The notes beneath the pieces are model-generated. The model searched no databases and was not told where the DNA came from. It saw only the letters and a program-made list of their open reading frames with translations. Of a stretch of DNA of 64,000 nt, positions 28,447 to 37,777 are shown piece by piece (within the stretch, counting starts at the first letter, position 1; every line of letters starts with the position of its first letter). Source of the stretch: Labilibaculum antarcticum (GTDB lineage: Bacteria > Bacteroidota > Bacteroidia > Bacteroidales > Marinifilaceae); NCBI RefSeq assembly GCF_002356295.1, contig NZ_AP018042.1, positions 186,001-250,000 on the forward strand. The letters are read 5' to 3'. Position numbers and translations under genes: made by a program.

Positions 28447-28848
28447 TTAATTTCTATCATTATTCATCCACTTTTCAACCATCATGGACAAATCAATTTT
28501 CGAAACTGGTTTTAAAAGAAAATCGTTCATTCCTGCTTCCGCAGATCTCACTTGATCATCGGAAAAAGCATTAGCCGTCATCGCAATAATTGGTCTTTTA
28601 AATCCATTTTTTCGAAGTTCCTGAGTTGCTTGATATCCATCTACAATAGGCATTTGCAAATCCATGAACACCATCAGAACAGAATCTTTATTTTGCCTGT
28701 AAAAATCCAGAGCTTCCCTGCCATTTTTCACCCATGCAGTAGGAATATTCTCCAACTCCAGTAGACGTGATATAATTTTACCATTTACAAAATCGTCTTC
28801 TACCAACAGTATTCTACCGGTACCACACTCAGGCTTTTCTTCGTCCAT
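28447..28848 (-). CDS. Single-domain response regulator
   Basis: A 133-residue stand-alone CheY-like receiver. All key residues are present: EDD near residue 17-19, phospho-Asp in MVFMDLQMP, the conserved Thr in AMTANAF and Lys in LLKPVSK. The sequence style (MDLQMPIVDGYQAT, MTANAF) is that of receivers detached from hybrid histidine kinases. No output domain is present and no kinase is adjacent, so it probably acts in a phosphorelay or by binding a partner. It lies between topB and the large outer-membrane phosphoesterase on the same strand. Confidence 0.9.
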   Translation of the reverse strand: MDEEKPECGTGRILLVEDDFVNGKIISRLLELENIPTAWVKNGREALDFYRQNKDSVLMVFMDLQMPIVDGYQATQELRKNGFKRPIIAMTANAFSDDQVRSAEAGMNDFLLKPVSKIDLSMMVEKWMNNDRN

Positions 28849-28909
28849 TATTTTGCTTTTTTTTTCAATGTAAATATGTATTGTTTTATCCGATTATCAT
28901 ATTAAATCA

Positions 28910-31900
28910 TTAAAACAAATATTTAAATTCAATCGAAACAATATTATCTTCTATTGAATGGCTAAAATTAGCAGTAATTACCATTAATTTATAAGGCGCG
29001 AACCAAAATCCGCCACCATAACCATGGTGCCACTTATTAGAGTTCTCATTTTCAAGCCATACACGCCCAAAATCATTAAAACCTAAAATTCCTACATCTC
29101 CCCTCAGAAAATAAGATTTAAAACGAGTCAAACGAAGTCTTAAATCTGTATTTTGAAAAACAATATCATCACCTGCAAATCGATCTTGACGATAGCCTCT
29201 TAAATTTGATTTTAAACCTAATTTATTAGCTTGATAAAATGAATAACCACTGCTATTATGCGCAGCACCCGCACGTATTGCCAAAATGGTTCTTTGCGGC
29301 CTGCCAAAACTAAAATACATTCTCAAATCAGTCTCTAACTTATGAAAATCCTGATCATTTTCTTCTACTCCCTTGTAGTATTTCCAGCTCGATGACCAAT
29401 AGATTCCCCTCGCAGGAGTAACTAAATTATCACGTGAATCCCATAAATAATTTGCACTAAGACCAACATATCTTCTGGTGTTAAAATCGGTTAACGGATT
29501 CAGATTATTATTTGGATTGGTAAAATCAGTAATAAACCTATTTGGTGTAGCTTTTAACTCCAATTTCTGATAAAATGAACCAATTGCTATGCTATGCTTA
29601 TCTCCTAAATATCTTCTAAATCGTGGGTGAATTACAAACTGTCCCATTCGTATCCTATTATAAGCATCATCATCAGTTTGAAGATTTCCAGTTTCATTCC
29701 CCAAACCATAAAAATACCCTTGGAAATTGGGTGTATTATAATGAATATCTGTTAAAAAGTCAGTTTTTCGAAACACCTGTTTAAACTCACCGGAATACTT
29801 TAACTCAACCGATGGATAAGCGAATGCATAATTCACAAGAACTTTATGGAGTGATCCGTATGGTTCTTTTTTAAAACCTTGAGTTTTAACAATTACTCCA
29901 GCACCTAGAATCAGACCATCGTCACTTACAAAATTAAGGTTTGCATTAGGACTTACCACATCATATTTAAATGATTTTCTGCTGTAAGTATTCACCTCAG
30001 AGCTTTTCCCAAATCTCTTACGATAAGCTCCATTTCCTTTTACTTTAGTTTTTCTTTTATCGTAAATAACCAAATTTTGCTTTTCAGTATTGTCAATATC
30101 AAACTTATCTTTTCCTTTACCCCCAACAATTCGGATCTTTATACCATTATCGTTCTTGCCATTCACCTCAAACCTATCTTTTCCATCCAATCCAAAAATC
30201 CGGACCTCCTTGGTTTCATTCTTAGTAAAGGTTCTTCGATAAAAACGGTCCTTCTGATTCCCTTTTTTACTAAGCTCATAACCAGCAATCTCTAATTGGC
30301 CATTTCCCATCCAGTTGATTTCAAAAAGTTCACTGTCATTCGTACCAACAACATCAACTTCTTTAGCCAGAAAATCATAAAATTTAATTGCCAAAGCTGG
30401 CAATTGATCTCTTCTTGCCTTTAATTTTTTTATGATCTCAAGGCCCGAAATTTCAAACACTTCCTTTGGCAAACCTTTAACCGATTCTATAATAACATCG
30501 TCGCTTAATTTTCCCTTTAGCTCCTCCGCCATTTCAATCCAATCCTCTTTTTCTTTAGACTGCACAAAATTCCGGTCGAAATAACGAGAATTAAAACCTA
30601 AACCATCAACATTTTCGACAATTGAGTCGAAGGATTGGAACTTTGGCATTGCCCATTTTCTTCTAATTAACCAGGGAATTGCCCCATCGCTAAAGAAAAA
30701 AGCCTGATCACGATCTCTTGGGATTGGCCTTGCAATAGTTTTGCCATCTTTTTTAAAGGTAGCCCACCTCCACTGATCATCATGCCGATCCCAGTCATTT
30801 AAAAAAATATCGAATAAACGGGCACGCAATACAGCCGTTTCATCAATTTGAAGGTCTGAATTTTTGAATCTCTTTTTTAGCAGCTTATCTGTTCCTAAAA
30901 CATCCTCGGAATTCCCAAAATTATCCATATCAGATACATCGTCGTTGGGACGCTCCTCGAAAAGGAACAGTTCATTCTTAAAGCCATTCTGATAGATACC
31001 AAAACGAGGATCATCGGGTACATAAACGATTTTTGGATTGGTGTGATAAACTCCGACAGCCTTTGCCATTTTAGGAATAGCTAATGCCGCATACGGATGC
31101 GATTCAGAAATTCCATCTTGAACAATATTTGCAACAAAACTACCTTCTAATCCCGATGGAATCGCTTTCGAGGTATATTTTTCAACCGATCTCAAGACAT
31201 ATTGCTTTCCATCTTTGGCTTTTAATCGTAAAGAACGGGTTTGTTGTCCTCCTCCTCTTTTCATTATTTTTAGCCCTCCTTTTTCAGTTGCAATATCAAA
31301 AACGGGAACTGTTATAGGAGTAGCCCAATCTTTTCGATAATTCTGACCTAGCATCTTCGTTTTTAATTTGCTATCAGTTTCATAAAACGTACTTGCGGCA
31401 ACCGATATGGTACTATCCGAAAAATCAATCTCTTTGTACTTACTGATCAAATCCTCTTCCGAAGGAATATCCTTAGTATAAAGCTTTTCCCGAAATGCTA
31501 AATGCGGCTCTCCCTTTCCATCTATTCCTACCGCCCAAAACTCCAACCAAACTTCATCATTTGAGTAAAAGTTTATTTTTGAGAATCCGACTTCCCGAAT
31601 GGCAACATCCATTTTCTTTTGCGACACATAATCACTCTTACTTCCTGAACCGGAAACAACAAAAAACGATCCGTCTTTTTTGGCAAACTGCAAACTGTTA
31701 TCATGGGCCGAAACGGTAATTATTCCTTCGTGTCCCCGCCCCACCTGTCGAGCCATGTAGCGCATTTGTTTGTAAAAAGGATATGCAAAATCCTGAGATG
31801 TTCCGAAAAATTTTCGATACAATTCCACTGGCCCGGGAAAGGCAAAATTTCCACCATGTTTTCCTGCGCTGTATATAGGATGATGGGTGGCAAATACAAT

Positions 31901-32524
31901 TTTCTTATTTTTATTCCTCTTTATGGCGTCATTTAATAAGATTAAAAAATCATCATTACTTTCCAGATCACACTCCGCCTCGGGTCTATCTCCCAAGTGA
32001 AGCCACCATTGGGAATCGACTATCAGTAAAACCACTTCATTCGTTAAGTCAATCTCAACAGGACCAGGACAACCACCCGAAGGAAGAAAAACATCTCCCC
32101 GGTCTAAATAATCCTCTACAAACGTTTCAATATTCATAAGAGCTTCCCATCCTTGTTGTTTCCCTTGATTCCATTCTTTATCCCCAGGAACAAAAATTAA
32201 TTCTCCCTTAAAATCTCTTATCGAATTTAACAGCTTAACCAAACCAGGATCATCTGCGTCAACATCTTCTATTTCCTCTTTCGAGTATTCCTTTGATATT
32301 GTATTTCCCAAAAAAACCAAAGTTCCTTTCTTCCCTACCTGATCCATTTGGCTTTTCAGCATTTCAATATTTGAATCAACAATTGCCGACTCGCCCACAT
32401 CACCCATAAAAAAAATAGAATGATCGAGCATTGAGGAATCGGGAGCTTCCGGAAAATTATTATTTTGAGCAAGGGCAGTGTTAACAGTAAATAACACACA
32501 TATATACAGCAATATCTTTCTCAT
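28910..32524 (-). CDS. Phosphoesterase / kinase-like / Omp85-type barrel fusion protein
   Basis: The 1204-residue exported protein (signal peptide 1-19, ending ALAQ) has three parts. Residues ~35-330 resemble a calcineurin-like phosphoesterase, with GDVGE (41-45), LGNTIS, PGDKEW, ATHHPIYS (about 215) and SAHDNS (about 273). Several metal ligands differ from the canonical GDxH, GNHD and GHxH. Residues ~400-690 contain FLNDWDRHDDQW (about 578) and IPRDRDQAFF (about 603), resembling the catalytic loop and metal motif of CotH/FAM20-like kinases. Residues ~800-1204 form a beta-barrel with surface-antigen/Omp85 features (YLWDSRDNLVTPARG, LRGYRQDRF, IEFKYLF end). The barrel and phosphoesterase parts match known Bacteroidetes proteins; the kinase-like reading is inference. 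Confidence 0.8.
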   Translation of the reverse strand: MRKILLYICVLFTVNTALAQNNNFPEAPDSSMLDHSIFFMGDVGESAIVDSNIEMLKSQMDQVGKKGTLVFLGNTISKEYSKEEIEDVDADDPGLVKLLNSIRDFKGELIFVPGDKEWNQGKQQGWEALMNIETFVEDYLDRGDVFLPSGGCPGPVEIDLTNEVVLLIVDSQWWLHLGDRPEAECDLESNDDFLILLNDAIKRNKNKKIVFATHHPIYSAGKHGGNFAFPGPVELYRKFFGTSQDFAYPFYKQMRYMARQVGRGHEGIITVSAHDNSLQFAKKDGSFFVVSGSGSKSDYVSQKKMDVAIREVGFSKINFYSNDEVWLEFWAVGIDGKGEPHLAFREKLYTKDIPSEEDLISKYKEIDFSDSTISVAASTFYETDSKLKTKMLGQNYRKDWATPITVPVFDIATEKGGLKIMKRGGGQQTRSLRLKAKDGKQYVLRSVEKYTSKAIPSGLEGSFVANIVQDGISESHPYAALAIPKMAKAVGVYHTNPKIVYVPDDPRFGIYQNGFKNELFLFEERPNDDVSDMDNFGNSEDVLGTDKLLKKRFKNSDLQIDETAVLRARLFDIFLNDWDRHDDQWRWATFKKDGKTIARPIPRDRDQAFFFSDGAIPWLIRRKWAMPKFQSFDSIVENVDGLGFNSRYFDRNFVQSKEKEDWIEMAEELKGKLSDDVIIESVKGLPKEVFEISGLEIIKKLKARRDQLPALAIKFYDFLAKEVDVVGTNDSELFEINWMGNGQLEIAGYELSKKGNQKDRFYRRTFTKNETKEVRIFGLDGKDRFEVNGKNDNGIKIRIVGGKGKDKFDIDNTEKQNLVIYDKRKTKVKGNGAYRKRFGKSSEVNTYSRKSFKYDVVSPNANLNFVSDDGLILGAGVIVKTQGFKKEPYGSLHKVLVNYAFAYPSVELKYSGEFKQVFRKTDFLTDIHYNTPNFQGYFYGLGNETGNLQTDDDAYNRIRMGQFVIHPRFRRYLGDKHSIAIGSFYQKLELKATPNRFITDFTNPNNNLNPLTDFNTRRYVGLSANYLWDSRDNLVTPARGIYWSSSWKYYKGVEENDQDFHKLETDLRMYFSFGRPQRTILAIRAGAAHNSSGYSFYQANKLGLKSNLRGYRQDRFAGDDIVFQNTDLRLRLTRFKSYFLRGDVGILGFNDFGRVWLENENSNKWHHGYGGGFWFAPYKLMVITANFSHSIEDNIVSIEFKYLF

Positions 32525-32566
32525 TATTTTGCACTATTTTTTTGACAAATCGACTTTTGGAATTTA

Positions 32567-33499
32567 CTATTGATTATAATTAAACCTACAAATAGTAGCA
32601 ACACTGCCTTTCCCTTCATTAGAGATAAACATTGTTCCATCAGGAGTAAAACAAATTCCTTCGGGCTGTCTGAACATACTTCGCCTTAATTTCACAACCG
32701 CAAGCATTTCTCCTTCCGGGCTAAGCACAATTAACAATTTACCTACCGAACCAATCACATACAAATTATTGGTAATAGGATGCATTGCCACTCCCGATGG
32801 TTGAAAGGTAACATCACCTTCTGATGGATTAATACTTTCCAATAAGGTAATCGCAAAATTTGTATATCCATTAAAATCCAAAATTTCCCGAATTCGTTCC
32901 TGATCAACTAAAAAAGCAGGGAAATCAGACAATATATTGGAATCAAGAGAATATTTATAGATTGCTCTTTTCCCTTCAAACTTTTCATCGATACCAGGAT
33001 TGCCCTTACAGGCAATAAGAAGACTATTGCTTTTTGAATCATAACCTAAACCTTCCGTATTGTTTCCAGCATTAAGTTGTGTGTTGTTTTTTACGGATAA
33101 AATATCTTCATCCCTCATGTGATCAACCGCAAAAACATTCCCATCGGAACGTAATACAAAAACCTGATCACCAACAACCTCCACCCCTTCATAATCACCG
33201 GACCTATCAAACTTATACTTTTTAGTTATTTCTTTTTTCTTTAAACTGAACTTGTAGATTGTCCCTTTCTCATCGTTAACACACAGCAAGCTATGATCAT
33301 TAAAATACGACAAACCAGAAATCTCCCTTAATTCATTTTTTAACATAAACTCTTCGTCTGCTTCGCTTATCAAATATGGAAATTTATAGGTGTCGTCTAA
33401 TTCATATATCAATTTCGAATTGGCAGACTTTTGCTGACAGGATTCAAAAAAAACAAGAAAACTTATAAGAGTAAAGGAAAAAATCAAAAATTGCCTCAT
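32567..33499 (-). CDS. SdiA-regulated-type lipoprotein (beta-propeller)
   Basis: A 310-residue protein with a lipoprotein signal peptide: hydrophobic helix then FFESC, with Cys21 as the lipidated residue. The mature part has repeated propeller words (EISGLSYFNDHSLLCVND, GDYEGVEVVGDQVFVL, EGLGYDSKSNSLLIACKG, QPEGICFTPDGTMFISNEG). These are typical of the SdiA-regulated / esterase-like phytase family, PF06977. Its role is probably envelope-bound; the enzymatic substrate is not predictable. It starts divergently from the HD-Pycsar gene and precedes the phosphoesterase fusion gene by 42 nt, so those two may share an operon. Confidence 0.88.
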   Translation of the reverse strand: MRQFLIFSFTLISFLVFFESCQQKSANSKLIYELDDTYKFPYLISEADEEFMLKNELREISGLSYFNDHSLLCVNDEKGTIYKFSLKKKEITKKYKFDRSGDYEGVEVVGDQVFVLRSDGNVFAVDHMRDEDILSVKNNTQLNAGNNTEGLGYDSKSNSLLIACKGNPGIDEKFEGKRAIYKYSLDSNILSDFPAFLVDQERIREILDFNGYTNFAITLLESINPSEGDVTFQPSGVAMHPITNNLYVIGSVGKLLIVLSPEGEMLAVVKLRRSMFRQPEGICFTPDGTMFISNEGKGSVATICRFNYNQ

Positions 33500-33683
33500 T
33501 ATAATAAGAGTAGCTTTGGGTTTTAATTTAGGAAGTTAAAATTACATAAATAAGGCTCAATTCCCAACAAAAAAGAGGGAACTACAGGATTATTCAGAAA
33601 ATTTCAAATCGATTTCCGCTTTAATGACTATATTTATTCATTACAATTTTATTTTGTCTATATCAGAAAAAAAAAGAAGAGAA

Positions 33684-34877
33684 ATGAATATCATCCATGA
33701 AGCGGAAACATTTGTTACTAACTTAATAGAAAGCACCCACCAACCTATATTCACCTATCACAACTTAAAACACACTCAAAATGTAGTTAAACAGGCAAAA
33801 AAAATAGGATTAGAAACGGGATTATCTCCCAATGAAATGGAAAACCTAATAATTGCTGCTTGGTTTCATGATACCGGTTACTATGAAAACTTTGCCAAAC
33901 ATGAAGAAATAAGTGCGACATACGCCAGAAAATTTCTTGAAGAACATAATTATCCAGAAGAAAAAATCAATCAAATAACCAATGCTATTGCTCATACAAA
34001 GATGCCTCATCTTTTGTGTGATGAAAAAATATGTAACGTGCTTTGTGATGCAGATTTGCATCACCTATCGTCTAAGAATTACATGAAAACCTCGGAAAAA
34101 CTTAGAGAAGAAAGAAGTGGCATTCTTCAACACGAAGTACCTCCAAAATTGTATTGGGAAGAAACTTTACGGTTTTTAAAAGAGCATCACTATCAGACGA
34201 CTTACGGCAAAAAAACTCTTGCTAAAAAGAAAGAAGAAAATTATCAAAAAGTAGTAGAAAAGGTAGGTACCTACCAAACTAAAGAAATTAAAAAACTAAC
34301 CGATATGGTTAGTAAATTGGAACAGCAAAACATCAAGCTAAAAACTCCACAACGTGGTATCGAAACCATGTTTAAGGTAACATCAAGAAATCAAATTAAC
34401 CTGAGCTCCATAGCTGATAAAAAAGCCAATTTAATGATTTCCGTAAATTCGATCATCATCTCAGCGATCTTCTTTATTTTCAAAAACATAATGGACGTTC
34501 CTCATTTCATTATCCCTTGCATTATCCTATTAATTGTTTGTCTATTTACAATTACCTACTCCGTATTGGCAACCAGGCCGATTGTTACATCAGGAACATT
34601 CTCGCAAGAAGATATTAAAAAGAAGAAGGTGAATTTGATGTTTTTCGGAAATTTTCATAAAATGGATCTTGCAGATTATTCAAGTGCATTAAAAGGCATG
34701 ATGTCTGATTACGATGATTTATATGATAGTTTAATAAAAGATCAATTTTTCCTAGGAAAGGTTTTAGGTCGAAAATATCGTTTCCTACGAATATCTTATA
34801 CCATATTTATGTTTGGTCTAATATTCTCGGTATTAACATTTATTCTTGCGGCAATCTATCAACCTATGATTTGGTAA
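33684..34877 (+). CDS. HD phosphohydrolase fused to Pycsar-type (DUF5706) membrane domain
   Basis: A 397-residue protein from ATG 33684; ATG 33624 would add 20 residues. The N-terminal HD domain has all metal ligands: YHNLKHT, WFHDTGY, AKHEEIS and CDADLHHL. A short coiled coil leads to the DUF5706 domain (about 230-397) with the hallmark SIADKKANLMISVN, then two closely spaced hydrophobic helices and a third at the C-terminus. DUF5706/PycTM domains are the membrane effectors of Pycsar anti-phage systems, activated by cyclic UMP or CMP. No uridylate or cytidylate cyclase gene is adjacent, so this is an orphan or a housekeeping relative. The HD part could degrade the nucleotide signal. Confidence 0.85.
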   Translation: MNIIHEAETFVTNLIESTHQPIFTYHNLKHTQNVVKQAKKIGLETGLSPNEMENLIIAAWFHDTGYYENFAKHEEISATYARKFLEEHNYPEEKINQITNAIAHTKMPHLLCDEKICNVLCDADLHHLSSKNYMKTSEKLREERSGILQHEVPPKLYWEETLRFLKEHHYQTTYGKKTLAKKKEENYQKVVEKVGTYQTKEIKKLTDMVSKLEQQNIKLKTPQRGIETMFKVTSRNQINLSSIADKKANLMISVNSIIISAIFFIFKNIMDVPHFIIPCIILLIVCLFTITYSVLATRPIVTSGTFSQEDIKKKKVNLMFFGNFHKMDLADYSSALKGMMSDYDDLYDSLIKDQFFLGKVLGRKYRFLRISYTIFMFGLIFSVLTFILAAIYQPMIW

Positions 34878-34918
34878 ATTTTTCTTTCAAAATAATCCCT
34901 CAAAAGAAATACATCGAC

Positions 34919-34926
34919 TAACTTTG
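34919..34926 (+). promoter_or_regulatory. Bacteroidota -7 box before rsmE
   Basis: TAACTTTG matches the TAnnTTTG -7 consensus and lies 33 nt before the rsmE ATG. No good TTTG -33 element is found at the usual spacing. Confidence 0.5.
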
Positions 34927-34958
34927 TGACATCATGTTTTTCTTACTGATGAAAGCTT

Positions 34959-35660
34959 ATGAACTTATTTTACACACCAGATATTCAAAATAAATTTTAT
35001 CAACTGGATGAAATTGAATCGAAACATTGCGTTAGAGTACTTCGACTAAAAGAAGAAGATATTATTCATCTGATTGATGGTAAAGGCACACTTTACAAAG
35101 CAAAAATAATTGACGCTCATCCTAAAAGGTGTACTGTTGAATGTTTTGAGACCAAAACGGAATTCGGGAAACTGAATTACAAGTTACACATTGCTCTGGC
35201 ACCCACAAAAAACATGGATAGGACAGAGTGGTTTATGGAAAAATGCACTGAAATTGGCATTCATGAATTCACTCCCCTTTTATGTCAGCACTCCGAAAGA
35301 AAAGTTGTAAAACAGGAACGTTTATTCAAAGTTATTACCTCAGCGGTTAAGCAATCGCTTAAAGCTTATCACCCTATACTTAATGAACAAACAAAATTTT
35401 CTGATTTGGTAACTGCACCCTACGATGGAGAAAAATACATTGCTCATTGCAATAAAGGTGAAAAAACGCATCTAAAAAATCTTTACAAGGCAGAGCAAAA
35501 TGCGTTAATATTAATTGGACCCGAAGGAGATTTTAGTATTGAAGAAGTAAATCTGGCTAAAGAAAATGGGTTTCAAGAAATTACTTTAGGAGAAAGCCGT
35601 TTAAGAACAGAAACTGCTGGAATTGTTGCTTGTAATATCATTAGTTTAGAAAATCAATAA
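34959..35660 (+). CDS. rsmE: 16S rRNA m3U1498 methyltransferase
   Basis: SAM-dependent methyltransferase of the SPOUT/RsmE family acting on 16S rRNA U1498. The N-terminal PUA-like domain contains SKHCVRVLRLKEED. The knotted C-terminal part has the family signatures LIGPEGDFS and LGESRLRTETAGIVA that bind SAM. The 233-residue length is normal. The DUF4159 gene follows after 7 nt, so the two are co-transcribed. Confidence 0.96.
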   Translation: MNLFYTPDIQNKFYQLDEIESKHCVRVLRLKEEDIIHLIDGKGTLYKAKIIDAHPKRCTVECFETKTEFGKLNYKLHIALAPTKNMDRTEWFMEKCTEIGIHEFTPLLCQHSERKVVKQERLFKVITSAVKQSLKAYHPILNEQTKFSDLVTAPYDGEKYIAHCNKGEKTHLKNLYKAEQNALILIGPEGDFSIEEVNLAKENGFQEITLGESRLRTETAGIVACNIISLENQ

Positions 35661-35667
35661 ATTTTTC

Positions 35668-36324
35668 ATGAGTAAAATAATTCATATCGCATTTTTTTTG
35701 CTCATTAGTTTGTGTTCATTTTCACAAAATACTACTGTTCGAATTGGTTTATTAAAATACAATGGCGGAGGCGATTGGTACGCGAATCCTGGATCTCTTC
35801 CCAATCTTATCAAATTTTGTAATCGTAATAATATTGCAAGCATCCACAAAGATGCCAATATAGTAGAAGTAGGAAGTCCTGAGTTATTCTCCTATCCCAT
35901 TGTTCACCTAACCGGACACGGTAATATCGTTTTGGATAACCAGGAAGTTGCGAATTTAAGAAAATACCTTGAAAATGGTGGCTTTCTGCATGTTGACGAC
36001 AATTATGGCTTAAATGCTTATTTCAGGAGAGAAATAAAAAAGGTATTCCCCAATGAAGAGCTGGTTGAATTGCCTTACTCCCATCCAATTTATCATCAGG
36101 TTTACGAATTCCCAACGGGACTTCCGAAAATACATGAACATGACGGGAAAGCACCTCAAGGCTTCGGCATTTTTTACAAAGGAAGATTGGTTTGTTTTTA
36201 CACATATGAAACAGACTTAGGAGATGGCTGGGAAGATCCTTCTGTTCATAACGATACAGAAATCAATCATCAAAAGGCTCTAAAAATGGGCGCAAACATC
36301 ATTTCTTACTCCTTTAGTAATTAG
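35668..36324 (+). CDS. DUF4159 exported protein
   Basis: A 218-residue protein with a signal peptide (1-20, ending CSFSQ). Its DUF4159 domain has LKYNGGGDWYANPGSLPNLI, the strand PIVHLTGHGNI, and LENGGFLHVDDNYG, resembling a degenerate glutamine-amidotransferase-like Rossmann fold. DUF4159 proteins usually accompany MoxR/von Willebrand-factor membrane complexes; here the neighbour is rsmE instead. The function is unknown. A strong family assignment but no role can be given. Confidence 0.88.
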   Translation: MSKIIHIAFFLLISLCSFSQNTTVRIGLLKYNGGGDWYANPGSLPNLIKFCNRNNIASIHKDANIVEVGSPELFSYPIVHLTGHGNIVLDNQEVANLRKYLENGGFLHVDDNYGLNAYFRREIKKVFPNEELVELPYSHPIYHQVYEFPTGLPKIHEHDGKAPQGFGIFYKGRLVCFYTYETDLGDGWEDPSVHNDTEINHQKALKMGANIISYSFSN

Positions 36325-36452
36325 AATTATTCTTAATTACCCAATTACCTAACAATAAACTAATCTTCATCCACCAACAACTTGAATCTTTCTTAACAAA
36401 ATGATACCTTATAGTGATATTACATTGTAATCAATCACTTAAGATATTAACT

Positions 36453-37655
36453 ATGGCAAAATCAAATTCAACGAAAGGAATTATTGGAATTCTAACAGGT
36501 GGTGGTGATGTCCCTGGATTAAATCCCGCTATTCGTGCTGTCACCATTAGAGCAATTCGGGAAGGTTATCAGGTAATCGGTATTCGCAAAGGGTGGAGAG
36601 GTTTAATAGATATTGTACGCGATAAAAAAGCAGACAATAGCGAAAGTTACATAACATTAAGTGAAGAATTGGTAAACAAAGTAGGAAGAACTGGCGGAAC
36701 ATTTCTTCACACTTCAAGAGTGAATCCTTCAAAAACCTCAAAAGATAGAATTCCTGCTCACCTTAAAGACAAATACGATAATGATGTAAATGATTTAACC
36801 GAAGAAGTTCTTGCTAATTTGGCTTTTCTAAACATCGATTATTTAATTCCAATTGGAGGTGACGACACTTTAAGTTATGGGGTTCGTTTATATAAGGAAG
36901 GCTTTAAGGTAATCGCCATTCCTAAAACAATGGATAACGATGTTCCTGGTACTGATTATTGCATTGGATTTAGCACCTGTATTACACGTACTATTTCCTT
37001 AACACACAGCCTAAGAACATCTGCCGGATCGCATGAAAGATTACTTGTATTGGAAGTTTTTGGTCGCTATGCAGGATTTACGGCAATTCTACCTACACTT
37101 GCTGGTGCAGCAAACAGATGTGTGATCCCAGAACACGATTTTAACATGGAACGCTTAACTGAATTAATGATACAAGATCGCTTCTCGAATCCAAGCCATT
37201 ATTCGGTAGTGCTCATTTCGGAAGGAGCCAGCATAGCCGGGGAAGAAATGATTTTTCAGGATGATATTAGAGACGATTATGGACACAAAAAACTGGGTGG
37301 AATTGGCGACAGAGTTTCAGAACACCTAAAACGATTATCGCCCCAATACAACAATTCAAAGCCAATTAATGTTATCAATCAAAAGTTAGGATACATGGTT
37401 CGCTGTGGCGATCCTGATGCTATCGATTCGATTGTTCCTATGGCATTTGGAAATCTTGCACTAGATTTAATTATTAAAGGTGTTCATGGCCGATTAATAA
37501 CACTTAGAAATGGAAGATATGATAATGCTCCAATAGATATCGTTACTAGTTCTAAAAAATTAGTTGATGTTGATCGATATTACAATGTTGATCGCTTAAG
37601 ACCAAAATACAACAGTTTCGAGATGCAACCACTATTTTTAATGACTGGATTGTAA
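36453..37655 (+). CDS. 6-phosphofructokinase, residues suggest PPi-dependent type
   Basis: Phosphorylates fructose 6-phosphate in glycolysis. ATG 36453 gives 400 residues; a GTG at 36414 would add 13. The phosphate-binding loop is TGGGDVPGLNPAIR. The donor-site motif is GGDDTL, with Asp where ATP enzymes have Gly (GGDGS), and the catalytic segment is PKTMDNDVPGTD, with Lys where E. coli PfkA has Gly. In characterised enzymes this Asp/Lys pair goes with pyrophosphate as donor, though annotation pipelines often label such proteins ATP-dependent. TDYCIGFSTC and AGSHERLLVLEVFGRYAG complete the family signatures. Confidence 0.92.
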   Translation: MAKSNSTKGIIGILTGGGDVPGLNPAIRAVTIRAIREGYQVIGIRKGWRGLIDIVRDKKADNSESYITLSEELVNKVGRTGGTFLHTSRVNPSKTSKDRIPAHLKDKYDNDVNDLTEEVLANLAFLNIDYLIPIGGDDTLSYGVRLYKEGFKVIAIPKTMDNDVPGTDYCIGFSTCITRTISLTHSLRTSAGSHERLLVLEVFGRYAGFTAILPTLAGAANRCVIPEHDFNMERLTELMIQDRFSNPSHYSVVLISEGASIAGEEMIFQDDIRDDYGHKKLGGIGDRVSEHLKRLSPQYNNSKPINVINQKLGYMVRCGDPDAIDSIVPMAFGNLALDLIIKGVHGRLITLRNGRYDNAPIDIVTSSKKLVDVDRYYNVDRLRPKYNSFEMQPLFLMTGL

Positions 37656-37681
37656 GAAGAAAAATGTTTAGTACATTGAGA

Positions 37682-37713
37682 GACCTTTCGCTATCGGAAG
37701 GTTTCTATTTTTA
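37682..37713 (+). terminator. Terminator after phosphofructokinase
   Basis: GACCTTTCG (37682-37690) can pair with CGGAAGGTT (37695-37703), with one mismatch and wobble, and is followed by a T-rich stretch, about 27 nt after the stop. Confidence 0.55.
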
Positions 37714-37777
37714 AAAGAACCTACCAACCATTTTTTGAATCATTTTATTAATTATTGATTTCACTATCTAACTTATC

